Source: a bacterium (GTDB lineage: Bacteria > Krumholzibacteriota > Krumholzibacteriia > LZORAL124-64-63). From it: 5,809 nt of DNA. The translations under genes and the position numbers were made by a program. The stretch lies in the NCBI GenBank assembly GCA_018652925.1, contig JABIBH010000105.1:1-5809 (forward strand), read 5' to 3'. This document shows, one piece after another, positions 1-5,675 of the stretch. Numbering within the stretch: position 1 is the stretch's first letter; each line of letters starts with the position of its first letter. Below the pieces are notes generated by a model. It ran no database searches. It was not told the DNA's origin and worked only from the letters and a program-made list of their open reading frames with translations.

Positions 1-252
1 ACAGACATCACAATCATCAACTACGGCATCACCAAAACAGATTCCAGCACAATCCTGGTCAGCATTGGCAACTAATAAACTTTGCGGTTCGACAAAACCA
101 CCGGCACAGACACCACAATCATCAAGTGCGGCTGTACCAAAACAGGTACCGGCACAATCCTGATCACTATTGGCTTCATGTCCTGATGTTCCACCAGAGC
201 ATACACCACAATCATCAATTTCGGCATCGCCATCATCAACACCGGCGCAATC
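1..252 (-). repeat. Cys-rich cassette 3: tandem DCxGxC / DDCGVC repeat, continues past window edge
   Basis: Residues 1783-1866 contain 11 cysteines in alternating DQDCAGxCFG and DDCGVCxGG motifs. The first two copies of the DCAG Cys (1784, 1815) are 31 residues apart and the next (1850) 35 residues on; at DNA level bases 1-69 and 106-174 align with a 105-bp offset at roughly 80% identity by eye. The first copy reads DCAGVDDGD, with Asp where the others have Cys. The array is still running at base 1. Unlike cassettes 1 and 2 no DGDGLG segment is seen within the window, though it may follow. Probably a disulfide-bonded stalk or spacer. Confidence 0.8.
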
Positions 253-3200
253 CACCTGGGCAACTGATATAGTAAATATTTCGCTATCAGAGGCATCGCC
301 GCCATCACTGACAGTTAAAGTGACTGTACCTGAGGTAAATGTACCAGCTGAAGGTGACCATGTTACTAATCCTGATTCAGAAACCAACATGCCAGCAGGT
401 TCGTTTGATAAGGCATAGGCATAAGTATCTTCATCAACATCAGTAGCAGTTGCTTGATATGTATATTCTTCTGAAGTTCTGGCCGTTGTGCCAGCAGTTG
501 AAGTGATAACCGGTGCATCATTGACAGGATCAACGGTAACGGTTATAATTTCAGAATCAAAATCAAAATCGGCATCAGCAACGGCAATCGTAAATGACTC
601 ACTGCCATTATAATCGGCTGCTGTTGTAAATGTAACCACATTACCGCTAAAGGCAGCTGAAATGGTTAATTCATCACCACCAAGTACTGAATATTGCAGG
701 TCACCCTGATCGTTATCTATATCAGAGGCAGTTGCGGTATAATCAAACTCTGTGTCTTCATCAAATGATAGATCGCCAATTGCATTGAGCACAGGAGCAT
801 CATTTGTTGGATTAACCGTTACAGTGAACTGCTGAACAGCAGTCAACGCACCATCAGTTACTTCAACAATAACCACTGAACTACCTGAAAGGTTATCAGC
901 AGGATTTAAAGTAACGGTTCTGGCAACACCTGAGAATTCATCTTCAGGGACCACACTAATTGATCCATCAGGGAATAGCGCATCATTACTTACAGAAACT
1001 GAAACAGAGAGGAAATCAGTTGCTTCCACGTCCATTGGTGTGAAAGAAACAGAGACATTATCGCCGTCTTCATCAACAGCAGTTGGATCAGCAATTGCCG
1101 CCAGAGTTGGGGCATCATTAACAGCTGTGACGGTTACGGTCAAGTCAAAACTGGCAGAATCATCTGTGCCATCATTGACAGTGGCAGGAACAGTCAAATC
1201 ACCATTAAAATCTGTATCGGGTGTTATTGTAGCTCCTAATACGGAATAATTACTACCTGCACCCACAGATAAAGTAAAATCATCTGGATATAAGTTATCA
1301 GGATCAGTTACGGATAAATCAGCAAGTGTGATGGTCAAATCGGTCTCTTCAACAGTAGTCAACACAACCTGGTCATCAATAACCGGCACATCATTAACAT
1401 TTAATACTGTGACAGTATAACTGGTGTTTGTAGATAATGACCCTGGATCAGTTCCATCATCGGTTGCTTGAATTTCTATGATATGATCACCTACTTCATC
1501 ATTGCCAGGTGTCCAACCACTTAAAACACCAGAATTGGCATCAATTACCAAACCGGCTGGCCCGTTAAGGACTGCGTAGGTGCTTACATCGCTAGGATCT
1601 ACATCAGTAGCTGCAACAGTATTTGAATATTCAGTACCTTCATTTGTATCATGATCATCTATTGCCAGAACCGGTGCATCATTGACATTATTCAGCGTGA
1701 TATCAACTGTGCCAATTGATGTACCATTAACGGTAAAGGTAAAACTGTCAGCACCAACAAAATCAGCTTCGGGTGTAAAATCGACATTCCAAATCTGGAC
1801 ATTTTCATCTGATATTTCAGCATCTAGTACTGGAGTTCCTACAGTTCCATTGCCACTATATGTAATTGCAATTGTAGCGCCGGTAATATCTGCATCAAAA
1901 TCAGTGGCAACCAATGAAATAGATGAAACAGCATCTTCAGATAAAGATGAATTACTATCATAAGCTGTCAATGCTCTTGAAAAATTACGGGAAGTGCTGG
2001 GCAGATTGATAAAATCGATTCGGGCAAGTTCACTATCGGTATCACCATCATTGGCACCATAGAGGACAACGTCAAATGGTGTTGAACCATCACCCGTATA
2101 TTGCCATTCTTCTCCCTCACGGACGACATTTTGGTTTATTAGTCCACCCAAGAGTTCTTCAAAGTACAACGTATATAGAAGGTCGTCAGGATCTAGGACC
2201 TGTGAATTAAAGAAACAAGGACTGAGTCCTACGCAATCGATCAAAAAGCTTGTACAAATTGAGGGATCATTAACAGCGCTAACATCAATATTTACGGTCC
2301 CAACATCCGTACCAGCTGGATTATTGTCATCACTTACAGTATAGGTAAAACTATCATCACCATAATAGTCATCATCTGGAGTGTATGTGAAGGTTCCATC
2401 AGAAGCAAGTGACACTGATCCATTTGAAGGATCTGCCAATACTGCAGAAGTTAAAATCGCTGAATCCACATCATAATCATTGTCAAGAACACCATTTGAA
2501 TCAATACCATCGATTACTAGGACTTGGTCTTCAGTAGCGTTGTAGGTATCATTTGCGGCAACCGGGGCATCGTTGACTGGATTGACAGTAATGGACATAG
2601 TGAATGTGTTACTTACTGGATTATCATCATCATCAGATCCATCATGAACTTGTATCACAGCAGATATAGTTCCGTTGAAATCAACGTCCTGTTGGTCGAG
2701 GCTAATTGTGGTTCCATTAATAAGACCTTTACTAACGGAATGTACTGCCAGGGTATATGTTTCAGAATCGACATCGGTTATATCAATATATCCAATAAAC
2801 AATTCAATACTACCACCTTCATCAAAAGTTAAGACGTCTGTACCGGTAATTACTGGTGCATCATTCACCGGTGAAACCGTAATGCTTACAGTGGCGGGGG
2901 CAGATGTATTTTCACCGTCAAAAACAGTATAGGTAAATGAGTCAGAACCATTATAATTAGGATTTGGTGTATATGTATATGAATCAGAAATTGCTCTGTT
3001 TGTTAATGCTACTGATCCATTGGATGGTTGAGAGGCAATATTGAATGTGAGACCATCTGTTTCTTCATCTGTGCCTGATAATTCGAATGAAACAGGAGTG
3101 TCTTCATTTGTAGTGGTTGAAATATTACTTGCAACAGGATCATCATTTACTTCATTAACAGTAATAGTTACTGTTGCTGAATTGGATGTATAAGTACCAT

Positions 3201-5598
3201 CAAAAACTGTATAGGTAAAAGAATCTTCACCAATATAATTCTCTGTTGGTGTATATGTGACAGATACGGTGGCTCCTGGTGTGTAAGATATAAAACCATG
3301 ACTAGGCCATGAAACAGTTAAAGATACGAATTCACTTGGTGGGTCACTGGGGTCTGTAACATTTAAATCAAAGGTTACAGGAGTTGACTCAAATGCTGGT
3401 ACAGTTTGATCTGTTGCAATTGGAGAATTACAGGTTGAGCCATCACCATTACATAAACCACAATCATCTAAATCAGCTGGGACACAACAATCATCATTGG
3501 TATCAGTGTCAGCAGCACCACCACAAACACCTAGACAATCTTCATCATTTGTTGCGCAATCTGGCTGAGTGTCAGTATTGTTTGTTACATATCCGTTTGC
3601 AACTGCTACATCAGCACACACAGTAATAACAGTGCCGAAACCCAAACCATCCCCATCACCATCATTATAATACTCTGCTGGACCTGGAAGGTCACAACCA
3701 CAACCAAGATTAAGGGCATTTCCACCATCACATACACCACAGTCATCTAGTTCTGCTGGTCCGTTATAAACTCCAAAACAATCGGCTGGAGGTTCTGCGA
3801 CAGGTATTCCACCGCCAAAAACCAAATTGGGGGACTGACCTTCCAGCGTTGTTACTGATCCACCGCCTGGAAGAGTGGCCTCGGAGGATGGGCCATAAAC
3901 ATAAGTTAATACTGTTAGACTCCCACCAGAATTAGCCACGTAACCAGATTCAGTTGCAGTACCACTAATTATATTGTTTTCAACATTAACAGTAAAACCT
4001 TCTACAACTGTTGATGCAGATACAATTTCAACTCCATCGACCTCAAATTCAAAAGCATGAATTGCTACATCAGATGTGTATCCGATACTTATTGTACCAT
4101 TACTTTCAAGCGTATTGTCAACACCGTCAAAAGCAATTCCGACCTGGCCAAATGGAGTTTGATCATCACAATTGTCTACATAATCAAGGGGTAAAGATAT
4201 CTCGCCACAATCTGCAATCGGCGTCCCGGCACCTAAACCATCCCCGTCCCAATCGAAACAATAATCAATGGGTGCACCTCCTCCACAACCACAGCCAAGA
4301 TCAGTAGCATCACCACCACATTCACCCAAACAATCTTCTACGGCATTACCATCACACACACCAGCACAATCCTGATCGGCATTTGGTTCAAGACCGGTAT
4401 TACCGCCAGCACAAACACCACAATCATCATAAGAAGCGCTGCCACTAAGATCACCATTACAATCTGTTAATTCTATTGTCCCAGAAATATTATCAACATT
4501 CCCCAATTCTGATGTGAGAGCTGCATCCCATGTGAAAGGGTTCAAACCCGAGTTAAGGAATAAATTATTGATTGTTAAGCTGGAAGTATATCCAGCTGTC
4601 GTAGTACCACCACCAGGCTCAGTAGGAGAAATTGCCTGCAAATGAAAACTCATTTCAGAATAATTATTTAGAATTGATATTCCTCCTGCAGATTCTCCAA
4701 TTGGATAATTTAACAGATCATCAGATTCTGAAATTGTAGCAACAATATCCATTGCAAGTGGATCAGGATTTACCGGATTTGATACATTAAGTTCAACGGA
4801 CACTGTCGCAGAGGGACTAACAAAGGAACCGTTACCAATTAATGCCCCTGCATTTCTATTAATATTGAAAATACCAGAACCATCAAGATCAATTTCAACC
4901 AAGTCAATTTCACCAGATTCCTGAACCACAGTAAAAGTAAAATCACTTTGATTGCTCATAGACTCTTCAATGTCACTCAATTCAATTGAAATTGTCGGGT
5001 CAAATGTGTTGAGATCCATGACAACTGACGTTAATACATTGTCAGACAGTTCAGATGTGAATGATCCATCAAAAGTTAAAGCTTCCGGTACAATAAAGTT
5101 GTTAATTGTCAGAGATGATGTGTACCCTTGAGTAGTAGTGCCACCACCTGGCTCATCTGGAGAGACAACAAAAATCGAAGTACCCCCATTAACACTATTT
5201 GCAAAGGTCATCCCACTGACAGGATCGCCCGGAGCATATTCATCACTGTTCGATGCAATAATAGTTGCAACGGCACTTACTTCGAGGCCATCTTCAGACA
5301 TAAGAAAAACATTCAGCCTAATTGTAACTTCAGTTGCGCCCTGATCAAAGGTACCATTACCAACCCCTATAGAATCACCTTCGCTCCATCCACTAAAGTC
5401 AAATGATCCGCTACTTGAGGAAATCGTGAATTCAGCCATATCCGTCTCACCTTGAGCTTGTAATATTGTGAATGTCAAATCGGAGGATTGATCTTCAAGT
5501 GGATTACTCAGGTCATAACTAACAGTTGGATTGAATTGTGTAAATCCAATAGCAGTTACTAGGATGACTGAGAATAATGAATAAATACGGTTTAGCAT
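1..5598 (-). CDS. giant secreted modular repeat protein (Cys-rich cassettes, cohesin-like domain, Ig/cadherin-like array), 3' end outside window
   Basis: I translated the minus strand from the ATG at 5596-5598 and found 1866 codons with no stop, open at base 1, so the gene is partial at its 3' end. The start is supported by a strong Shine-Dalgarno 5 nt upstream and by an immediate signal peptide; the next in-frame Met is residue 53. Order of parts: signal peptide 1-18; duplicated ~178-residue units 22-198 and 199-378; Cys-rich cassette 379-480; cohesin-like domain 481-606; Cys-rich cassette 607-726; about eleven Ig/cadherin-like domains 727-1782, mostly ending in VNDAPV; a third Cys-rich cassette from 1783. 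No catalytic motif is visible. Proteins built this way are exported and usually serve in adhesion, matrix or surface structure, often stabilised by calcium; that role is inferred. The composition is extreme: one Lys (957) and ten Arg. A C-terminal sorting domain (for example type IX) could exist beyond the window but cannot be seen. Confidence 0.95.
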   Translation of the reverse strand, partial: MLNRIYSLFSVILVTAIGFTQFNPTVSYDLSNPLEDQSSDLTFTILQAQGETDMAEFTISSSSGSFDFSGWSEGDSIGVGNGTFDQGATEVTIRLNVFLMSEDGLEVSAVATIIASNSDEYAPGDPVSGMTFANSVNGGTSIFVVSPDEPGGGTTTQGYTSSLTINNFIVPEALTFDGSFTSELSDNVLTSVVMDLNTFDPTISIELSDIEESMSNQSDFTFTVVQESGEIDLVEIDLDGSGIFNINRNAGALIGNGSFVSPSATVSVELNVSNPVNPDPLAMDIVATISESDDLLNYPIGESAGGISILNNYSEMSFHLQAISPTEPGGGTTTAGYTSSLTINNLFLNSGLNPFTWDAALTSELGNVDNISGTIELTDCNGDLSGSASYDDCGVCAGGNTGLEPNADQDCAGVCDGNAVEDCLGECGGDATDLGCGCGGGAPIDYCFDWDGDGLGAGTPIADCGEISLPLDYVDNCDDQTPFGQVGIAFDGVDNTLESNGTISIGYTSDVAIHAFEFEVDGVEIVSASTVVEGFTVNVENNIISGTATESGYVANSGGSLTVLTYVYGPSSEATLPGGGSVTTLEGQSPNLVFGGGIPVAEPPADCFGVYNGPAELDDCGVCDGGNALNLGCGCDLPGPAEYYNDGDGDGLGFGTVITVCADVAVANGYVTNNTDTQPDCATNDEDCLGVCGGAADTDTNDDCCVPADLDDCGLCNGDGSTCNSPIATDQTVPAFESTPVTFDLNVTDPSDPPSEFVSLTVSWPSHGFISYTPGATVSVTYTPTENYIGEDSFTYTVFDGTYTSNSATVTITVNEVNDDPVASNISTTTNEDTPVSFELSGTDEETDGLTFNIASQPSNGSVALTNRAISDSYTYTPNPNYNGSDSFTYTVFDGENTSAPATVSITVSPVNDAPVITGTDVLTFDEGGSIELFIGYIDITDVDSETYTLAVHSVSKGLINGTTISLDQQDVDFNGTISAVIQVHDGSDDDDNPVSNTFTMSITVNPVNDAPVAANDTYNATEDQVLVIDGIDSNGVLDNDYDVDSAILTSAVLADPSNGSVSLASDGTFTYTPDDDYYGDDSFTYTVSDDNNPAGTDVGTVNIDVSAVNDPSICTSFLIDCVGLSPCFFNSQVLDPDDLLYTLYFEELLGGLINQNVVREGEEWQYTGDGSTPFDVVLYGANDGDTDSELARIDFINLPSTSRNFSRALTAYDSNSSLSEDAVSSISLVATDFDADITGATIAITYSGNGTVGTPVLDAEISDENVQIWNVDFTPEADFVGADSFTFTVNGTSIGTVDITLNNVNDAPVLAIDDHDTNEGTEYSNTVAATDVDPSDVSTYAVLNGPAGLVIDANSGVLSGWTPGNDEVGDHIIEIQATDDGTDPGSLSTNTSYTVTVLNVNDVPVIDDQVVLTTVEETDLTITLADLSVTDPDNLYPDDFTLSVGAGSNYSVLGATITPDTDFNGDLTVPATVNDGTDDSASFDLTVTVTAVNDAPTLAAIADPTAVDEDGDNVSVSFTPMDVEATDFLSVSVSVSNDALFPDGSISVVPEDEFSGVARTVTLNPADNLSGSSVVIVEVTDGALTAVQQFTVTVNPTNDAPVLNAIGDLSFDEDTEFDYTATASDIDNDQGDLQYSVLGGDELTISAAFSGNVVTFTTAADYNGSESFTIAVADADFDFDSEIITVTVDPVNDAPVITSTAGTTARTSEEYTYQATATDVDEDTYAYALSNEPAGMLVSESGLVTWSPSAGTFTSGTVTLTVSDGGDASDSEIFTISVAQVDCAGVDDGDAEIDDCGVCSGGTSGHEANSDQDCAGTCFGTAALDDCGVCAGGFVEPQSLLVANADQDCAGICFGDAVVDDCDVC
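253..507 (-). other. He_PIG-type putative Ig domain (second copy, last of array)
   Basis: Residues 1698-1782. EEYTYQATATDVDEDTYAYA, SNEPAGMLVSESGLVTWSPS and TFTSGTVTLTVSDGGDASDS reproduce the He_PIG plan seen at 1311-1406. The last strand (EIFTISVAQV) is not followed by NDAP: the sequence switches at once to DCAG of the third Cys-rich cassette, so the array ends cleanly here. Confidence 0.8.
508..1380 (-). other. three Ig/cadherin-like domains (residues 1407-1697)
   Basis: Unit 1407-1498 has ADLSVTDPDNLYPDDFTLSV and ITPDTDFNGDLTVPATVNDG, ending TAVNDAPT. Unit 1499-1603 has TAVDEDGDNVSVSFTPMDVE, a Ser/Val repeat (SVSVSVS) and NPADNLSGSSVVIVEVTDGA, ending NPTNDAPV; at about 105 residues it is the longest regular unit. 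Unit 1604-1697 has DLSFDEDTEFDYTATASDID and FTTAADYNGSESFTIAVAD, ending DPVNDAPV. All three keep the EDxxxxxx / DxD / NxxGxxxxxxxxxDG plan expected of Ca-stiffened cadherin-like repeats. Confidence 0.8.
1381..1668 (-). other. He_PIG-type putative Ig domain (first copy)
   Basis: Residues 1311-1406. NEGTEYSNTVAATDVDPSD opens the unit. YAVLNGPAGLVIDANSGVLS followed by GWTPGNDEVGDHIIEIQATD is the PAGLxID..tGxLxWTP...G.h.v.v.a.D signature of the He_PIG family (PF05345 type), a cadherin-like domain common in secreted bacterial proteins. It ends LNVNDVPV. A second copy sits at residues 1698-1782. Confidence 0.8.
1669..1968 (-). other. Ig-like domain following the Cys unit
   Basis: Residues 1211-1310. 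SSLSEDAVSSISLVATDFDA is a standard EDxxxxxxLxAxDxD opening. VDFTPEADFVGADSFTFTV is the usual core and LNNVNDAPV (1302-1310) the usual end. It restores the normal array register after the atypical unit. Confidence 0.75.
1969..2262 (-). other. atypical Cys-containing unit within the Ig-like array
   Basis: Residues 1113-1210. It contains the only three cysteines of the array (1115, 1122, 1128, in SICTSFLIDCVGLSPCFF), a Leu-rich LDPDDLLYTLYFEELLGGL segment, a NQNVVREGEEWQYTGDG stretch and a DVVLYGANDGD stretch. It carries four of the protein's ten Arg (1180, 1193, 1204, 1208). No VNDAPV motif ends it; it flows into ALTAYDSNSSLSED of the next unit. It may be a diverged Ig-like domain (LDPDDLLYTL resembles an LDxDxDxLTY strand, and EEWQYTGDG the TWTYTP position) or an insertion. 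An odd Cys number leaves one unpaired or metal-binding. Confidence 0.5.
2263..2559 (-). other. Ig-like domain 4, best match to the tandem-95 / Big_9 pattern
   Basis: Residues 1014-1112. AANDTYNATEDQVLVID, then NGVLDNDYDVDS, then PSNGSVSLASDGTFTYTP, then YYGDDSFTYTVSD reproduces the textbook order of tandem-95 repeats (VLxNDxDxD turn, GxVxLxxDGxFTYTPxxxxxGxDSFTY). The DNDYDVD stretch is a typical interdomain calcium ligand set. It ends at SAVNDPS instead of VNDAPV, leading into the atypical unit at 1113-1210. Confidence 0.85.
2560..2850 (-). other. Ig-like domain 3, with an aspartate run and the only lysine
   Basis: Residues 917-1013. It opens ITGTDVLTFDEGGSIELFIG and has a DITDVDSE calcium-type turn. 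The usual FTYTVxDG core is replaced by VIQVHDGSDDDDNPVSNTF, with four consecutive Asp before the final strand ending NPVNDAPV. Residue 957 (VSKG) is the only Lys in all 1866 residues. A divergent member of the array. Confidence 0.7.
2851..3420 (-). other. Ig-like domains 1 and 2 (YTP...DSFTYTVFDG type)
   Basis: Residues 727-822 and 823-916 are the most alike neighbours in the array. Each has a polar first strand (STPVTFDL; DTPVSFEL), a YTPTENYIGEDSFTYTVFDG or YTPNPNYNGSDSFTYTVFDG core, and a closing strand (TVTITVNEVNDDPV; TVSITVSPVNDAPV). The near-identical core suggests these two arose from one another more recently than from other units. The family is the cadherin-like / tandem-95 group. 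Confidence 0.8.
3421..3780 (-). other. Cys-rich cassette 2 with Asp-rich Ca-binding-like segment
   Basis: Residues 607-726 carry 14 cysteines (607, 620, 623, 633, 635, 661, 681, 688, 692, 704, 705, 713, 716, 723). It shares its plan with cassette 1: DDCGVCDGG, then NLGCGC, then YYNDGDGDGLGFGT (643-656), then GYVTNNTDTQPDC (669-681). It continues with EDCLGVCGG and DDCGLCNGDGSTC and leads straight into the Ig-like array at IATDQTV. The DGDGDG loop is a likely calcium site; the paired cysteines probably form disulfides in the oxidising exterior. A vicinal CysCys (704-705) is unusual among the pairs. Confidence 0.75.
3781..4158 (-). other. cohesin-like beta-sandwich domain
   Basis: Residues 481-606. 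After PFGQVGIAFDGVDN come GTISIGYTSDVAIHAFEFEV, EGFTVNVENNIISGTATES and a GGSLTVLTYVY strand. This pattern (short beta strands, an 'ageF/haFeF' strand, then a Gly-Gly-x-Leu-x-x-Leu strand) resembles the cohesin / carbohydrate-binding-module-like fold found in many extracellular bacterial proteins. It ends in a Gly/Pro-rich stretch (LPGGGSVTT, then GGGIPVAEPPADC) that works as a linker into cassette 2. True cohesins bind dockerins; nothing here shows a partner. The fold call is by eye and moderate. Confidence 0.5.
4159..4464 (-). other. Cys-rich cassette 1 with Asp-rich Ca-binding-like segment
   Basis: Residues 379-480 hold 12 cysteines (380, 393, 396, 411, 415, 423, 427, 436, 438, 447, 464, 477). 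They lie in DDCGVCAGG, DQDCAGVCDGN, EDCLGECGG and LGCGCGGG motifs. The cassette continues with CFDWDGDGLGAG (447-458) and a YVDNCDD tail, resembling the MopE-like putative metal-binding segments that join DGDG-type calcium loops with a Y/WVxNxxDC motif. Likely a disulfide-bonded, Ca-stabilised linker between the N-terminal units and the cohesin-like domain. The motifs are seen directly; disulfides and Ca binding are inferred. Confidence 0.75.
4465..5004 (-). repeat. N-terminal duplicated unit B (~180 residues, unrecognised domain)
   Basis: Residues 199-378. It opens FDPTISIELSDIEESMSNQS, parallel to unit A, with matching SDFTFTVVQ, IGNGSF, DIVATI, EPGGGTTTAGYTSSLTINN (327-345) and LTSELG (361-366) landmarks. 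The DNA of the conserved Gly-Thr stretch differs from unit A mostly at third codon positions, which points to an old duplication held by selection on the protein. The unit runs directly into Cys-rich cassette 1 at TDCNGD (378-383). Function unknown. Confidence 0.7.
5005..5535 (-). repeat. N-terminal duplicated unit A (~177 residues, unrecognised domain)
   Basis: Residues 22-198. The unit opens FNPTVSYDLSNPLEDQSSDL, runs through a beta-rich stretch, reaches PDEPGGGTTTQGYTSSLTIN at 147-166 and ends FDGSFTSELSDN near 187. Each landmark recurs in unit B about 177-181 residues later, so the two are a tandem protein duplication. No Cys and no Lys are present. Alternating hydrophobic and polar residues suggest a beta-sandwich. 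I do not recognise the family and assign no function; the position right after the signal peptide suggests it is the distal, exposed end of the protein. Confidence 0.7.
5545..5598 (-). other. signal peptide
   Basis: Residues 1-18 show a short n-region with one Arg (R4), a hydrophobic core (LFSVILVTA) and an Ala-Ile-Gly end that fits signal peptidase I with small residues at -3 and -1, giving a mature N-terminus at FTQFNP. No Cys follows the cleavage site, so this is not a lipoprotein. It implies Sec export. Cleavage after Q21 is an alternative. Confidence 0.75.
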
Positions 5599-5602
5599 GG
5601 TT

Positions 5603-5610
5603 TCTCCTTT
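5603..5610 (-). promoter_or_regulatory. Shine-Dalgarno of the giant gene
   Basis: AAAGGAGA on the minus strand, with 5 nt (AAACC) between the GGAG core and the ATG at 5598. This near-ideal site fixes the start codon. Confidence 0.85.
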
Positions 5611-5618
5611 ACCGGGTT

Positions 5619-5644
5619 ATTATATATTTTTCAATTTTTAACAA
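5619..5644 (-). promoter_or_regulatory. weak promoter candidate for the giant gene
   Basis: A perfect TATAAT lies at 5624-5619 on the minus strand inside an AT-rich run. The best -35-like hexamer, TTGTTA (5644-5639), leaves only 14 bp of spacing, shorter than the sigma-70 optimum, and the implied leader is only about 14 nt. The TATAAT could be chance in AT-rich DNA, or the promoter class may differ from sigma-70. Confidence 0.3.
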
Positions 5645-5648
5645 TTTG

Positions 5649-5671
5649 TATGATTACGGTTTCCCGTCATA
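5649..5671 (-). other. small hairpin with GAAA tetraloop between the two minus-strand frames
   Basis: On the minus strand TATG-ACGG-GAAA-CCGT-AAT-CATA folds as a 4-bp upper stem closed by a GNRA-type GAAA loop and a 4-bp lower stem, with a 3-nt bulge. It begins 4 nt after the stop at 5676-5678. No T-run follows, so it is not a standard intrinsic terminator; an mRNA 3'-end or leader structure is possible. Confidence 0.3.
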
Positions 5672-5675
5672 ATGG

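Larger units (their letters stand above)
253..3420 (-). repeat. array of about eleven Ig/cadherin-like domains with VNDAPV linkers
   Basis: Residues 727-1782. Boundaries read from the recurring V-N-D-x-P motif ending each unit: 727-822, 823-916, 917-1013, 1014-1112, 1113-1210 (atypical), 1211-1310, 1311-1406, 1407-1498, 1499-1603, 1604-1697 and 1698-1782. Most units are 85-105 residues and contain a TxxEDxxV-like start, a DxD calcium-type turn, a YTPxxxYxGxDSFTYTVxDG core or a variant, and a final TVTVNxVNDAPV strand. These are hallmarks of bacterial cadherin-like / tandem-95 domains, which form long Ca-stiffened rods on surface adhesins. The units differ clearly in sequence, so this is not a recent amplification. 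The array is free of Cys except in the unit at 1113-1210. Confidence 0.9.

Noticed and set aside
1..240. Regular recurrence of CACCACAATCATCA-like strings, resembling a direct-repeat or CRISPR-like array
   Set aside because: The strings encode the DDCGVC motif in frame, the copies are imperfect, spacing is 93-105 bp and the intervening DNA is itself repeated coding sequence.
72..308. A 78-codon minus-strand frame starting at 308
   Set aside because: It is out of frame with the giant gene, which gives recognisable Ig-like and DDCGVC protein over the same bases; the alternative is an MIV-rich shadow of the Cys repeats.
170..5406. Several + strand open frames of 68-102 codons (for example 170-418, 1682-1963, 2524-2832, 4011-4307, 5128-5406)
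   Set aside because: All lie antisense to the continuous 1866-codon frame, lack convincing ribosome sites, overlap one another and have low-complexity or domain-free translations; they mirror the repeat-biased codons of the real gene.
1..5598. Frameshift or internal stop breaking the giant gene
   Set aside because: Line-by-line translation gave no stop and domain motifs stay in one frame throughout, so the gene is intact over the visible part.
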